From assembly GCF_900110345.1 (NCBI RefSeq), contig NZ_FODJ01000005.1:163438-227437 (forward strand): a DNA stretch of 64,000 nucleotides, written 5' to 3'. This DNA comes from Amphibacillus marinus (GTDB taxonomy: Bacteria > Bacillota > Bacilli > Bacillales > Amphibacillaceae). The notes under the pieces are model-generated. The model did no database searches. It had not been told where the DNA came from and worked only from the letters and a program-made list of their open reading frames with translations. Made by a program: the position numbers and the translations under genes. How positions within the stretch are numbered: position 1 is the first letter of the stretch; each line of letters starts with the position of its first letter. Of this stretch, positions 9,604 through 18,793 are shown in pieces.

Positions 9604-10947
9604 ATGTATTGTAAAACATGTGGGGAAAAGAATGGTGAGAATGATGGGTATTGTAAGAAATGTGGTGCGCCTTTAAATAAAGAAATAAAGAAAGAAGGAG
9701 CAACTTCAACATCCCAAGCTAACAAGAAACCAATGACTAAAGCGACTAAAATCAAGTTAGGTGTAGGGTTTGGTTTAATTATCTGTTTAATCGTCACCTA
9801 TCAGTTGTTAAATCGCTACTATTCATTTGAAGCACAGGTCAATCGTCATATTGAGACGATTCAGGAGGCCGATGCTACTAAGCTATCAAGCCAGCTTGTT
9901 ACATATGATTCAAATTTTGAAATTTCAGAGACAAGTATTCAACCTCTGATTAGTTACCTTAATGAAACACCTACATATATGCGCGAGGTTTCCGATCGCT
10001 TACGGAATGAGGCAACTGCTTTTGACTTTAGCTATGAGCTCTATATCGAACAATCAGGCAAGCACCTAGGTATGTTTGATCGCTACCAGCTCGTGATTGA
10101 GCCTGTCTATATTGAGGTTGAAACAACGATAGATGGAGCTGAGATATCAGTAAATGGTGGCGATCCAGAAAGCTACCAATCATCGCAGGTGTTAGTTATC
10201 GGACCGGTTTCACCAGGTTTACATGCTTTCACTGCAAGCTTTAATGCCGAGACTGCTCAGCTCCAATACGAGGAGAACGCTGTGGTACTTGGTGGTTATG
10301 GAAGTGATTATGTCTATTTACCACTTCACGCTGTCACGATTGAAATTGCAACTGACATAGCTGACACAGCTGTTTATATTAATGATAATGAAATTGCCCA
10401 GCTAGAGGGAGAGACCGGAACATTCGGTCCAATTGCTTGGGAGGAAGATAGCTATCTAACGTTGAAGAAAGCGTATGATTCGGGCGCATTAGAATCACAA
10501 GAGGTTTATTTAGCTGAATACGATAATTATTACTATATTAGTATGAATCAGGTAGAGCAATATGAAGTTGATAGCTTTTTACAAGCCCTTTATTATGATA
10601 TTGAGGCATTAAATGCGTCTCTAAATGATCAAAATCGCCAACGAATTGCGAACTATTTAGTAGAAGGTGAAGAAAATAGTCTATTCACTACATTTACAAA
10701 CGCTGCTGAAACGTATGTTAATGATGATGACGTATCAGATACAAGGTATCGATCAGATCTTACCGATTTTGAAGTAATTGATTTACATACCTATGCAGTT
10801 ACTTATACGTTAGAAGTCGAAGTTTTCCATTCATGGGATTCTGATAAGGACGATCTTTATCATTATTTAACCTTTGAAGGAATTGTTGTTTACGATGACG
10901 CGCGTCAAGAATTACAATTACATTCCGTTGAGGTTGTTACAGATTAG
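9604..10947 (+). CDS. TcaA-like zinc-ribbon membrane protein, copy 1
   Basis: This 447-aa protein has an N-terminal cytoplasmic zinc ribbon (C3, C6, C17, C20), a membrane segment at about residues 46-67 and a large extracellular region. The layout matches the TcaA/YvbJ family, linked in Staphylococcus to glycopeptide response and wall-precursor handling. A C-terminal NTF2-like domain is likely from about residue 320. I chose the ATG at 9604: AGGGAGG directly abuts the alternative ATG at 9595 with no spacing, but sits 9 bp from 9604. It is a clear paralogue of the 17308 gene, with shared motifs such as GxFxRYQLxxxPxYxEV and GPVxPGxHxF. Confidence 0.8.
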   Translation: MYCKTCGEKNGENDGYCKKCGAPLNKEIKKEGATSTSQANKKPMTKATKIKLGVGFGLIICLIVTYQLLNRYYSFEAQVNRHIETIQEADATKLSSQLVTYDSNFEISETSIQPLISYLNETPTYMREVSDRLRNEATAFDFSYELYIEQSGKHLGMFDRYQLVIEPVYIEVETTIDGAEISVNGGDPESYQSSQVLVIGPVSPGLHAFTASFNAETAQLQYEENAVVLGGYGSDYVYLPLHAVTIEIATDIADTAVYINDNEIAQLEGETGTFGPIAWEEDSYLTLKKAYDSGALESQEVYLAEYDNYYYISMNQVEQYEVDSFLQALYYDIEALNASLNDQNRQRIANYLVEGEENSLFTTFTNAAETYVNDDDVSDTRYRSDLTDFEVIDLHTYAVTYTLEVEVFHSWDSDKDDLYHYLTFEGIVVYDDARQELQLHSVEVVTD

Positions 10948-11025
10948 CGTGTGACTGATAAGCCTATGTTTATTTTTGTTAATCAATCTTTCTGGTGCTT
11001 AAATAAGCTGTATGAGCCTGGTGTA

Positions 11026-11053
11026 TTTAACCAATTGGAAATTATGTTATAAT
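11026..11053 (+). promoter_or_regulatory. Probable promoter of SNF2 helicase gene
   Basis: A perfect TATAAT is at 11048-11053, about 40 bp before the start codon. The -35 is weak (TTTAAC at 11026-11031, 16-bp spacer). An AGGTGG ribosome binding site follows. Confidence 0.5.
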
Positions 11054-11092
11054 ACCACTAGTTAAATTTTAAAGAGAATTAGGTGGTTTATT

Positions 11093-14000
11093 ATGACTAT
11101 TTTCACAAGAACAGCCATTAATGAAGCCTTCTCCACAACAATTTATAAACGCGGCTTAACCTATTATCGCCAAGATCGGGTTGTCGACCTTCAACATAAA
11201 GTATTAGAAAAGCAATGGTCTGCATATGTGCTAGGCTCAAAAGAGTACCATGTCGAAATTGACGGCAAGAAGCCGCTGGAAAATCATTTCTGTGATTGCC
11301 CAGCCTTTGCTCAGTATGATGAGTGCAAGCATATCGTCGCTGTGTTACTCGAAATTTGTGATGAATTGGATGAAATGAAGCGGGAAGAGGACGAATGGTT
11401 TAATGAGGGACGGTCTGTTGATTTTTTTGAAAATCCCGTTGATCGAACCGAACAACTGATTGATCTGTTTGCTGAAGTACCAGCAACGCTGCCGCAACAA
11501 ACAATCGCACAGCCTAATAGGCAATGGCTTACGGTAGAATATACACTTCAAACAAATATTCAAGCTGACTATCTTAACTTGTTGGCGATTGAGCTAAAAG
11601 TTGGGGTTGAGCGAACTTATGTCGTGAAGAATATTTATGATTTTCTTACTGCTTGTCTTGAACAGCGCTCATTTTACTTTACGAGCAAATTCACTTATGA
11701 GCCAATGCTTCATCAGTTTAAGGCTGAGGATGAGCAAATTATTACTCAGTTGATTAACGCGCTTCAGCAAGAGCGTTTTTACGCGCAAGCTGGTCACTCG
11801 CTCTCTGGCTATCACCGTGGTGTGGTACTGTCATCAACTGTCGCTGATACCATCTTGCCGCAATTGGCAAAGCTTCGTTGTTCGGTCACTGACCGCAGCT
11901 ATTCAGCCAATGTTCAGTTGAAATGGCTAGAGGAGGCATCACCTTACCAATTTGACTTAACAAAAGGCCAGTTGCACTACGAAATTGATTTGCAAGCATT
12001 GATTGCGTATCCTTATTTTGAAAACTACGGCTATGTAGTTGCTAACACAACAATTTATAAGTTAACTCATGCTCAACAGCCACATGCTAGAGAGCTTGTA
12101 CGCTTTGCTAGCCAGCTATATTCTCCTATCCTCGAGGTTAAGCAAGAACAAATGAATCGCTTTCTTTCTCATGTCATGCCGAGGCTTGAGAAGGTTGGGG
12201 GAGTAACGGTAGCCCCCAGTATTGCGCGTAACATTGTTAGTCAGAAGCGGGAATCAAATGTTTATCTCGACTATCTTGATCAGCAGCTTGTTGCCCGAAT
12301 TGAGCATTGCTACGGGGAACAGGTTTTTAATGCGATGGATAAGCAGGTTCAATTATCCGATCATAGATTTTTAATTCGTGATGTGGACAATGAAGCGATG
12401 ATTATGAGCGTGTTTGAACAAGCAGCTTTTCATTATAATGGTGCGAGTCTGTATCTGGAGGATGAAGAAGAGATGTTCTCCTTTTTCTATCAAAGCCTGC
12501 CATTAATTGAGGGAGTGGCAACTGTTTTTATGACTGATGCGGCTAAAGGATTGATTATTGAAGAGCGTCACTATCCGACCATTGCTACAGATTATAATGC
12601 GTCGAACCAGTTACTGGATGTTAGTTTTGACTTTTCAATGATTGCCGATGAAGAAATTACCGATCTGCTCAGGTCCCTGACAGAAAAGCGTCGCTATCAT
12701 CGCCTTAACAGTGGCGCATTTGTTCCGCTTGAGCAAGTTGCCTACTCAGCTATTGGTGAGCTGATTGAGACCTTTGACTTTAGTGAGGAAGCGATTAAGC
12801 AGGGTAAGCTCTCATTACCTGCTTATCGGAGTGTTCAACTTGATGAAATTGCTAATAGCTCTGAAAAAGTGAAATATAATCAAGGATTTCGCAAGCTGCT
12901 TCAGGAATTAAGAAATCCGACCGCACAGTCCTATGCGCTTCCTCACGGTTTACAAGCTGACCTACGTGACTATCAATATGACGGCTTTCAATGGTTTAGC
13001 AGCTTGAGTAGCTATTGTTTCGGTGGTATTCTGGCTGATGATATGGGGCTGGGCAAGACTGTTCAAGCCATTACCTATATTTTATCTGAATGGGAGCAGG
13101 GTAATCATGTATTGGCGCACCCCGCGTTAATTGTTGCGCCAGCCTCACTTGTCTACAATTGGTTGCGTGAGCTGGAACGATTTGCCCCCAGTCTTAATGT
13201 TGGTTTACTATATGGTGGGAAAGCTGAACGTGAGCATGCGGTAACGATGCTTACTCAGAAGGACGTCTGGATTACCTCGTACCCACTTGTCCGGCAAGAC
13301 AGTGCGTTGTATCAGGATCAGACGTTTTCAATCCTGATTTTAGATGAGGCACAGGCACTTAAAAACGATACAACGAAGATCACCAAAGCTGTTACGCGGT
13401 TGCAGGCGGCACGACGCTTTGCTTTGAGTGGGACACCAATTGAGAATGCTTTGACTGAGCTCTGGTCCTTATTTCAAGTCATTATGCCTGGTTTGTTTCC
13501 AGCTAAGCGGACATTTAAAGGGCTATCGCATGAGCAGATCGCAAAAATGAGTCGACCGTTCATTTTACGGCGCCTTAAGCAAGACGTATTAAAGGAACTA
13601 CCAGATCGAGTCGATACTGTTCAGCATTCTGAATTAACGAAGGAACAGAAGCAAGTTTACCTTGCCTATCTTGCCCGGATTCAAGAAGAGGCAGCTTCAG
13701 CATTATCAACAGACGGCTTTCAAAAAAGTCGGATGAAGATCTTAGCGGGATTAACAAGGCTACGACAAATATGCTGTCATCCATCGTTATTTATTGAAAA
13801 CTATGCAGGAACATCAGGGAAGCTTGACCATCTTATGGAAATGATCGAAAATGCGCTAGAAAATAACCAACGGCTGTTAATTTTTTCGCAGTTTTCAAGT
13901 ATGTTAAAGATTATTCAAACGGCTCTTGCACAAAAAGGATTAACCGCCTTTTATCTCGATGGTCAAACACCGAGTCAGGAGCGGGTGAATATGGCTGACC

Positions 14001-14329
14001 GTTTTAATCAAGGTGAGCATGATCTGTTCTTAATTTCATTAAAAGCCGGCGGAACAGGCTTAAACCTAACGGGGGCAGACATGGTTATTCTCTATGACCT
14101 GTGGTGGAATCCCGCTGTTGAAGAGCAAGCTGCTGGGCGAGCACATCGAATGGGTCAGAAAAAGGTTGTTCAGGTTCATCGCTTAATTGCGGAAGGCACA
14201 ATTGAAGAGAAGATTCATCAATTACAAGAACGAAAGCGTGAGCTGATCCAAACCATTATTCAACCAGGTGAAACAAATGTCTCGAGTTTAAGTGAGCAGG
14301 ACATTCGTGAGTTACTAAGTTTGAGTTGA
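11093..14329 (+). CDS. SWIM zinc-finger SNF2-family helicase
   Basis: This 1078-aa protein is a bacterial SNF2-type DNA-dependent ATPase resembling B. subtilis YwqA. The N-terminus has a SWIM finger (CxC at 67-69, CxH at 78-80). A long SNF2-associated region spans about 100-620. Helicase motifs follow: motif I DDMGLGKT near 647-655, motif II DEAQ near 751, motif III SGTPIEN near 780, motif V AGGTGLNLTGAD near 985 and motif VI QAAGRAHRMGQ near 1015. It probably remodels protein-DNA or transcription complexes; the bacterial substrate is poorly known. It appears monocistronic, with its own promoter and a terminator at 14423-14472. Confidence 0.92.
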   Translation: MTIFTRTAINEAFSTTIYKRGLTYYRQDRVVDLQHKVLEKQWSAYVLGSKEYHVEIDGKKPLENHFCDCPAFAQYDECKHIVAVLLEICDELDEMKREEDEWFNEGRSVDFFENPVDRTEQLIDLFAEVPATLPQQTIAQPNRQWLTVEYTLQTNIQADYLNLLAIELKVGVERTYVVKNIYDFLTACLEQRSFYFTSKFTYEPMLHQFKAEDEQIITQLINALQQERFYAQAGHSLSGYHRGVVLSSTVADTILPQLAKLRCSVTDRSYSANVQLKWLEEASPYQFDLTKGQLHYEIDLQALIAYPYFENYGYVVANTTIYKLTHAQQPHARELVRFASQLYSPILEVKQEQMNRFLSHVMPRLEKVGGVTVAPSIARNIVSQKRESNVYLDYLDQQLVARIEHCYGEQVFNAMDKQVQLSDHRFLIRDVDNEAMIMSVFEQAAFHYNGASLYLEDEEEMFSFFYQSLPLIEGVATVFMTDAAKGLIIEERHYPTIATDYNASNQLLDVSFDFSMIADEEITDLLRSLTEKRRYHRLNSGAFVPLEQVAYSAIGELIETFDFSEEAIKQGKLSLPAYRSVQLDEIANSSEKVKYNQGFRKLLQELRNPTAQSYALPHGLQADLRDYQYDGFQWFSSLSSYCFGGILADDMGLGKTVQAITYILSEWEQGNHVLAHPALIVAPASLVYNWLRELERFAPSLNVGLLYGGKAEREHAVTMLTQKDVWITSYPLVRQDSALYQDQTFSILILDEAQALKNDTTKITKAVTRLQAARRFALSGTPIENALTELWSLFQVIMPGLFPAKRTFKGLSHEQIAKMSRPFILRRLKQDVLKELPDRVDTVQHSELTKEQKQVYLAYLARIQEEAASALSTDGFQKSRMKILAGLTRLRQICCHPSLFIENYAGTSGKLDHLMEMIENALENNQRLLIFSQFSSMLKIIQTALAQKGLTAFYLDGQTPSQERVNMADRFNQGEHDLFLISLKAGGTGLNLTGADMVILYDLWWNPAVEEQAAGRAHRMGQKKVVQVHRLIAEGTIEEKIHQLQERKRELIQTIIQPGETNVSSLSEQDIRELLSLS

Positions 14330-14422
14330 CAGTGCTGGGGCAACACTTAATAGCTCGGAATTGTAGTGTCTGGATACCTTCAAGAGAGAAATAGGATATA
14401 AGCTAACCCTTTGTGACAGCAT

Positions 14423-14472
14423 AAAGCGGCAATTGCTAACCGTGACCAAAGTTAACTAACAATTGCCGCTTT
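14423..14472. terminator. Bidirectional terminator after helicase gene
   Basis: AAAGCGGCAATTG (14423-14435) pairs with CAATTGCCGCTTT (14460-14472), with further partial pairing inward. T-rich sequence follows on the plus strand. It separates the helicase from the convergent 14558 gene. Confidence 0.8.
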
Positions 14473-14557
14473 ACTTCGTTTATTTTACCCCTACTGAATA
14501 GGCACTTTTTAATAAGCAAAAGGGGCGTATCGCTACTGATGATGCATGCATCTGTCG

Positions 14558-14797
14558 TTATTCTCTTCTTCTAATGTCATTCATTCTTTTTTTCACTTCG
14601 TGGCTTTGAATGAAAAAGGCATCCTTTAGTGAGATAACAAATCTTTTTCCCTTTATTTTTTTTGTTTCTAAGATGTGTCGGCTGGGTATTTTCAGATAGT
14701 ATTGGCTTGTTAAACTGTACAGAAGGGCAACTTCCTCTTTAAAGTCCTCATCATCGTATACATGAACAATTAGTAAATTACACAGTTGCTTGAGCAT
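14558..14797 (-). CDS. Small conserved-looking protein, unknown function
   Basis: I do not recognise this 79-aa protein. It has no membrane segment or signal peptide. It is mixed alpha/beta in character and ends in a strongly basic stretch, HEVKKRMNDIRRRE, which could bind nucleic acid. A strong AAAGGAGG box 6 bp before the ATG supports real translation. It stands alone between a terminator and the sugar-binding lipoprotein gene on the same strand. Confidence 0.6.
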   Translation of the reverse strand: MLKQLCNLLIVHVYDDEDFKEEVALLYSLTSQYYLKIPSRHILETKKIKGKRFVISLKDAFFIQSHEVKKRMNDIRRRE

Positions 14798-14904
14798 GGA
14801 GATCCTCCTTTAATACGGCTTACCTTTATTCTATCATTTCAGCTCGGACTATTGTTAATAGAATGGCAGATAACCTTTTTTAAGAGAATGTGCTCATTAA
14901 TCAT

Positions 14905-16557
14905 TTACCAGTTGCCTTCAAGGCGATCTTGAATGATTGATTCAAAAAATGCTTCATATGCGTCCACATTTAACGCGCGATACTCAGTCTCAAATTCGTT
15001 CCAAGCGGCTTCGAAATTAGCTTGATCACCGAGAATAATGCGCGGATAATGGCGCTTTAGCACCTCGTCAGCATTTGTGGAAAACATGTCGACATCGGAG
15101 CCAGGGACAACGCTAGCGCTCCAAGCTGGAAACCATGGCCGTTCCTCCGGTAGACTGAATAAGTCTGAAAATGTTTCTAAGCCATAAGCGTCAAGGAGCT
15201 CTTGGTCCTCATCTGTATATGATTCTCTCGCTACTTCTTGTTGACGAGCTGGATCAACTGCGTTGCCATCAGCGAAAGTGCCATTTAGGCGTGGCCAATT
15301 CCATGCAAATGTATTCATACCGAAATCATCTAGGAATGATTGGGAACGTAATTGTTCAATCTGTTCAGCTGTGCGATAGTAGCGGCCCTCATCATTGACT
15401 TGATAATGCTCACCCTCAATCCCCCACATAATTAATTTCTGATTATCTTCTTGAATGAGATAGTCCCAATATTGAATAATGCGTTCAGGGTTAGCCGCAT
15501 TAATCGTTATCCCCGCGCCACGATTCTGGACAAAGGCAGGGGGATCAAGGTACTGATCCTGCATCTCTTCATCAAAAACGATTGGAAATGCCATGAATTC
15601 TGCTTCTGGCTTACCCGTATCGCGAAGGGTATTCATGGCATCCCTTATCCCCCAACTGTAATCAAAAAAGCCAAGGACACGGCCTGATGAGAGCTTAGCA
15701 GCATAATCATCACGATTCATAACAAACATCTCTTGATCTAAATACCCCGCTTCATTAAGTTCGTTTAGAGCCTGTAAATAGCGTTTAGCATATTCAGAAT
15801 CTGCATAGACACGCGCTTCGTGGGTATTCATGTCGACCATTACCCCACCATCATTTGGGAATCCGGCTAGGTGATTAGGCGCGTTTGATATTCGGAAAAA
15901 GCTGGTGTCATAGCCCATTCCGGTGAATGGAATCGTCGTCATCCCATCAATTTCGGGGTTTTCATCAGCATAAGCGGTAATGAGATTAAAATACTCCTCT
16001 AGTGTTTTAATCTCTGGATAATCATTTGCTTCTAGCACGCTACGTCTAATCCAAAACGCGCCTTCTTCTATATTAGCAGGTGGTTGGTAATCATTTATTG
16101 TCGCTCCAAAGGGAATGTAATAAATATTACCATCGGGATAAGTGAAGCGATCAATGTAGTCAGCATACATGTCAAGAATATTTTGACCATACTCTTCAAG
16201 TAAATCATTGAGCGGGATAAATGCGCCAGCGTCAACAAGCATATCCTCCGTTCCAGCGCCAACAATGACATCAGGGTAAATCCCACCTGCTATCATAACA
16301 CCGATTCGTTCATTTAGATCACCAACAATGTGTTCAACTTGAAAGTTCACCCCAGTTTCCTCTTCAAATTGCTTGCCAATCTCGGTTTCATTCGTATTCA
16401 TGTCCTTACCACGACCGCCAATAAAGTATTCATAGGTGACAGACTCAGTCCCACTTTCGTTTGTGACCGTATCAGTCTCCCTATTGCTACAAGCAATTAG
16501 AATCACGAGAAACAGAAGTAAAAGTGCCAGTTGAAGAGATTTTCTTATCTTTATCAT
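14905..16557 (-). CDS. Sugar-binding lipoprotein, LplA-like, without permeases
   Basis: This 550-aa solute-binding lipoprotein has a signal peptide with a LIAC lipobox (C23). The opening TYEYFIGGRG and the large size resemble the LplA/family-1 binding proteins of polysaccharide or oligosaccharide importers in Firmicutes. It starts at an ATG with an AGGAGG box. No permease or ATPase gene lies beside it, so it must borrow a membrane complex encoded elsewhere or act as a sensor. A cre-like site lies 37 bp upstream of the start (16594-16609), consistent with carbon catabolite control. The ligand cannot be named from sequence. Confidence 0.85.
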   Translation of the reverse strand: MIKIRKSLQLALLLLFLVILIACSNRETDTVTNESGTESVTYEYFIGGRGKDMNTNETEIGKQFEEETGVNFQVEHIVGDLNERIGVMIAGGIYPDVIVGAGTEDMLVDAGAFIPLNDLLEEYGQNILDMYADYIDRFTYPDGNIYYIPFGATINDYQPPANIEEGAFWIRRSVLEANDYPEIKTLEEYFNLITAYADENPEIDGMTTIPFTGMGYDTSFFRISNAPNHLAGFPNDGGVMVDMNTHEARVYADSEYAKRYLQALNELNEAGYLDQEMFVMNRDDYAAKLSSGRVLGFFDYSWGIRDAMNTLRDTGKPEAEFMAFPIVFDEEMQDQYLDPPAFVQNRGAGITINAANPERIIQYWDYLIQEDNQKLIMWGIEGEHYQVNDEGRYYRTAEQIEQLRSQSFLDDFGMNTFAWNWPRLNGTFADGNAVDPARQQEVARESYTDEDQELLDAYGLETFSDLFSLPEERPWFPAWSASVVPGSDVDMFSTNADEVLKRHYPRIILGDQANFEAAWNEFETEYRALNVDAYEAFFESIIQDRLEGNW

Positions 16558-16989
16558 CGTCGCTACCTCCTTTTTTTGGCCTTCATCACGTTGATGAAAA
16601 CACTTACATTTTAAAGGAATGAAGTAAGATTTAAACCAAAAAACTATATAATAACCTTAAATAACTAAAGATGTAATAGTTTTCTAATTAAATAGTCCTA
16701 ATTTAAATGAGCATTACCAAACGTCGACACCACTCCTTCTAACTTCACGTAGAGAATAGCGTTGTTTTTTTAAAGGTCGAATAAGAAGCTTTGAGTATTA
16801 ACCTGAGCATTTTTTTAAAAAAATAATGTTGGTCGCAGCTAACCGTATTACCATAATCAATCTTTGTACCTTGCTTGTTGATCATCACGATTAGCTAAGC
16901 AAGCTCAATTATTTATTTTATCATTGCTGTAATAATGTTAAATGTAATATGCTTACCATTCCTCTACGGACATTTCTCTTCACTGGTGA
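16558..16989. other. Gene-free stretch before surface-protein remnant
   Basis: Apart from the cre-like site I see no intact gene here. The region may contain decayed sequence of the surface-protein gene whose end survives at about 16990-17157, but I cannot recognise upstream domains. Confidence 0.4.
16594..16609. promoter_or_regulatory. cre-like site upstream of sugar-binding lipoprotein
   Basis: ATGAAAACACTTACAT matches the CcpA consensus WTGNAARCGNWWWCAW except for one base (A for the central G). Its place just upstream of the start suggests catabolite repression. Confidence 0.6.
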
Positions 16990-17157
16990 ATACTCTCGGC
17001 AATGGAGTCTGGGGCTAGACGGAGTGGTGCGAGTGGGGAGAAGCTTCCAAACACAGCTACTTCAATGTACAATTACATGATAAGCAGCTTCGTTATGCTT
17101 GCTGTGGGTATTATTTTATTAGTTGTTAATAAAAAACGGCGCATGGTTAAAAACTAA
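16990..17157 (+). pseudogene. Remnant of LPNTA sortase-anchored surface protein
   Basis: An open frame after a TGA at 16987-16989 encodes the end of a cell-wall sorting signal: SGEKLPNTATSMYN, a hydrophobic segment (MISSFVMLAVGIILLVV), then NKKRRMVKN and a stop at 17155-17157. LPNTATSM-[F/Y]-NY is nearly identical to the anchor of the GH5 protein at 21534-24038. Only about 55 codons remain, with no signal peptide or ribosome binding site, so this is a truncated gene. An intact terminator still follows at 17178-17216. Confidence 0.8.
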
Positions 17158-17177
17158 AACAGAATAGCTAGTGAGCT

Positions 17178-17216
17178 AGCCGCCAAATATAGTCTAAAGA
17201 CACATATTTGGCGGCT
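17178..17216. terminator. Strong terminator after surface-protein remnant
   Basis: AGCCGCCAAATAT (17178-17190) pairs perfectly with ATATTTGGCGGCT (17204-17216), followed by TTAATTTA. It probably once ended the gene whose 3' end remains just upstream. Confidence 0.85.
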
Positions 17217-17234
17217 TTAATTTACCTTTATCTG

Positions 17235-17263
17235 GTGACAAACATCCAGTATTATCGTAGTAT
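17235..17263 (+). promoter_or_regulatory. Probable promoter of second TcaA-like gene
   Basis: GTGACA (17235-17240), a 17-bp spacer and TAGTAT (17258-17263) form a plausible sigma-A promoter about 45 bp before the ATG. Confidence 0.5.
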
Positions 17264-17307
17264 AGAAATAGGAAAAAGAATTTAATAACAATAGTGAGGG
17301 TGTTATA

Positions 17308-18633
17308 ATGATTTGTCAAAACTGTGGCGAACAAACTGTTCAGCATTCGACCACATGTGCAGTCTGTAGCCAGCCATTGGCTAACAAAGAAGATGAGCTA
17401 ATCGAATGCTCACAAGATCAACAGTTATTTTCAAAGCGGCAAAAAATTAAGCTAGCCATTACATTAGGGACTATTTTATGTTTAGCTGCCCTTTACTTTG
17501 GATTAGCTCATTACTATCGCATCGATGCCCAAGTTGATCGATACATGCAGTTACTGGAAAGAGGAGATGCTGAGGAACTGGCAGATGTACTCGATACAGT
17601 TAATCCAGATTTTACAATTAATAAGGCGAACATTTCTCCGCTTCTTCAGCTTGCTGAGGAAGCTCATTACATTAATGAGCTAGCTGCCCGGTTGAAGCAT
17701 GGCAAGGATGGCTTTGATCAGCAATATGAGCTTTATTTATTACAATCAGGGCGTTTCTTTGGCTTGTTTAATCGTTATCAGCTAATGGTTACGCCAATTT
17801 ATCTTGAGGTGAACTCTGATGCCAATGGTGCCTTTCTATTTGTAAATGGGGAATCGTATAATCAGTATCAAACAGAGCACCAGATAAGTATCGGCCCAGT
17901 CGCACCTGGTGTGCATCTTTTTGAGGTGCAAATGGATCAGTCTGGTGCTTTTTATAATCAAGAGCAGCTTACTTTGCTTGGTCAAGGCGGCCAGCTTGTC
18001 CATGTCTTTGTACCAATAGATGGAATCATGATTAGGGTTCGTTCAAATGTTGAATCCGCTGAGGTGTACCTTAACGATGACCATATTGGTCAATTAACAG
18101 ATTACGAAGGTGAGTTTGGCCCTTTTGATTATCAGGAAGGGAGTGAACTATCGTTACGAAAAGTGTTTCCTTCAGGTAGTCATGTATCTGATGTTGTTCC
18201 CGTTAGTGAGGGAAGCATGGACTATATGTTTGATCTGGCCCAAGTCTTTGATAGCGACATTGAGCATTTTGTGCAAGCCTTCTATTTTAATCTCGAAGCA
18301 TTTAGCCGAGAACCTAGTGAAGCAAATGCTGCCCAGATTGAAGCGGCATTATTTAATGGGAAAGATAATTCGCTCTATCAGGAACTTTACGAGCAAGCCG
18401 CCAGCAGTGATCCCAACCTTAAAGGCTTGTATTTGCGTTCAAACGTTGAGATGATCGAATGGGTTGATGTGAATACCTATCAAGTTGATTACCAGTTAAC
18501 ACGTGAAGAAATATTTGACCATAATTCTGGTAAATCCGATATAGTTGATGTCATGACTGTAAGCGGATTAATTAATTACAATCCTGATACGGAGCAAATT
18601 AAATTACAAGCAATCAAGGAAATAGGGGATTAG
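17308..18633 (+). CDS. TcaA-like zinc-ribbon membrane protein, copy 2
   Basis: This 441-aa protein repeats the layout of the 9604 gene: zinc ribbon (C3, C6, C17, C20), membrane segment at about residues 48-68, and an extracellular region. Conserved stretches include AQVDRYMxLLE, LYLLQSGRFFGLFNRYQLMVTPIYLEV and IGPVAPGVHLFEV. A GAGGGTG site precedes the ATG. As with copy 1 it belongs to the TcaA/YvbJ-type family, with a probable envelope-stress or wall-precursor role; that is family inference. Divergence between the copies is substantial, so the duplication is not recent. Confidence 0.8.
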   Translation: MICQNCGEQTVQHSTTCAVCSQPLANKEDELIECSQDQQLFSKRQKIKLAITLGTILCLAALYFGLAHYYRIDAQVDRYMQLLERGDAEELADVLDTVNPDFTINKANISPLLQLAEEAHYINELAARLKHGKDGFDQQYELYLLQSGRFFGLFNRYQLMVTPIYLEVNSDANGAFLFVNGESYNQYQTEHQISIGPVAPGVHLFEVQMDQSGAFYNQEQLTLLGQGGQLVHVFVPIDGIMIRVRSNVESAEVYLNDDHIGQLTDYEGEFGPFDYQEGSELSLRKVFPSGSHVSDVVPVSEGSMDYMFDLAQVFDSDIEHFVQAFYFNLEAFSREPSEANAAQIEAALFNGKDNSLYQELYEQAASSDPNLKGLYLRSNVEMIEWVDVNTYQVDYQLTREEIFDHNSGKSDIVDVMTVSGLINYNPDTEQIKLQAIKEIGD

Positions 18634-18726
18634 TAGTACTTAATCGTTAGCTAACCTTATTGACCAACTCTAAGTTATGCAAATAATCACTAACTATTAC
18701 TATAAAAAAACATCCGGTAAATGTGC

Positions 18727-18751
18727 TATAATGCTTTGAAAGCGCGCCCAT
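18727..18751 (+). promoter_or_regulatory. Promoter with overlapping cre-like site before GH43 gene
   Basis: An extended -10 (TGCTATAAT, hexamer at 18727-18732) has no good -35. TTGAAAGCGCGCCCAT at 18736-18751 keeps the TGNAANCG left half of a cre site and the final CA, but has mismatches in the right half. Its position near +1 fits roadblock repression by CcpA. Confidence 0.5.
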
Positions 18752-18793
18752 TTAAAAAACGTGAAATTTAAAATGAAAAGGGGATTCTCCGTA

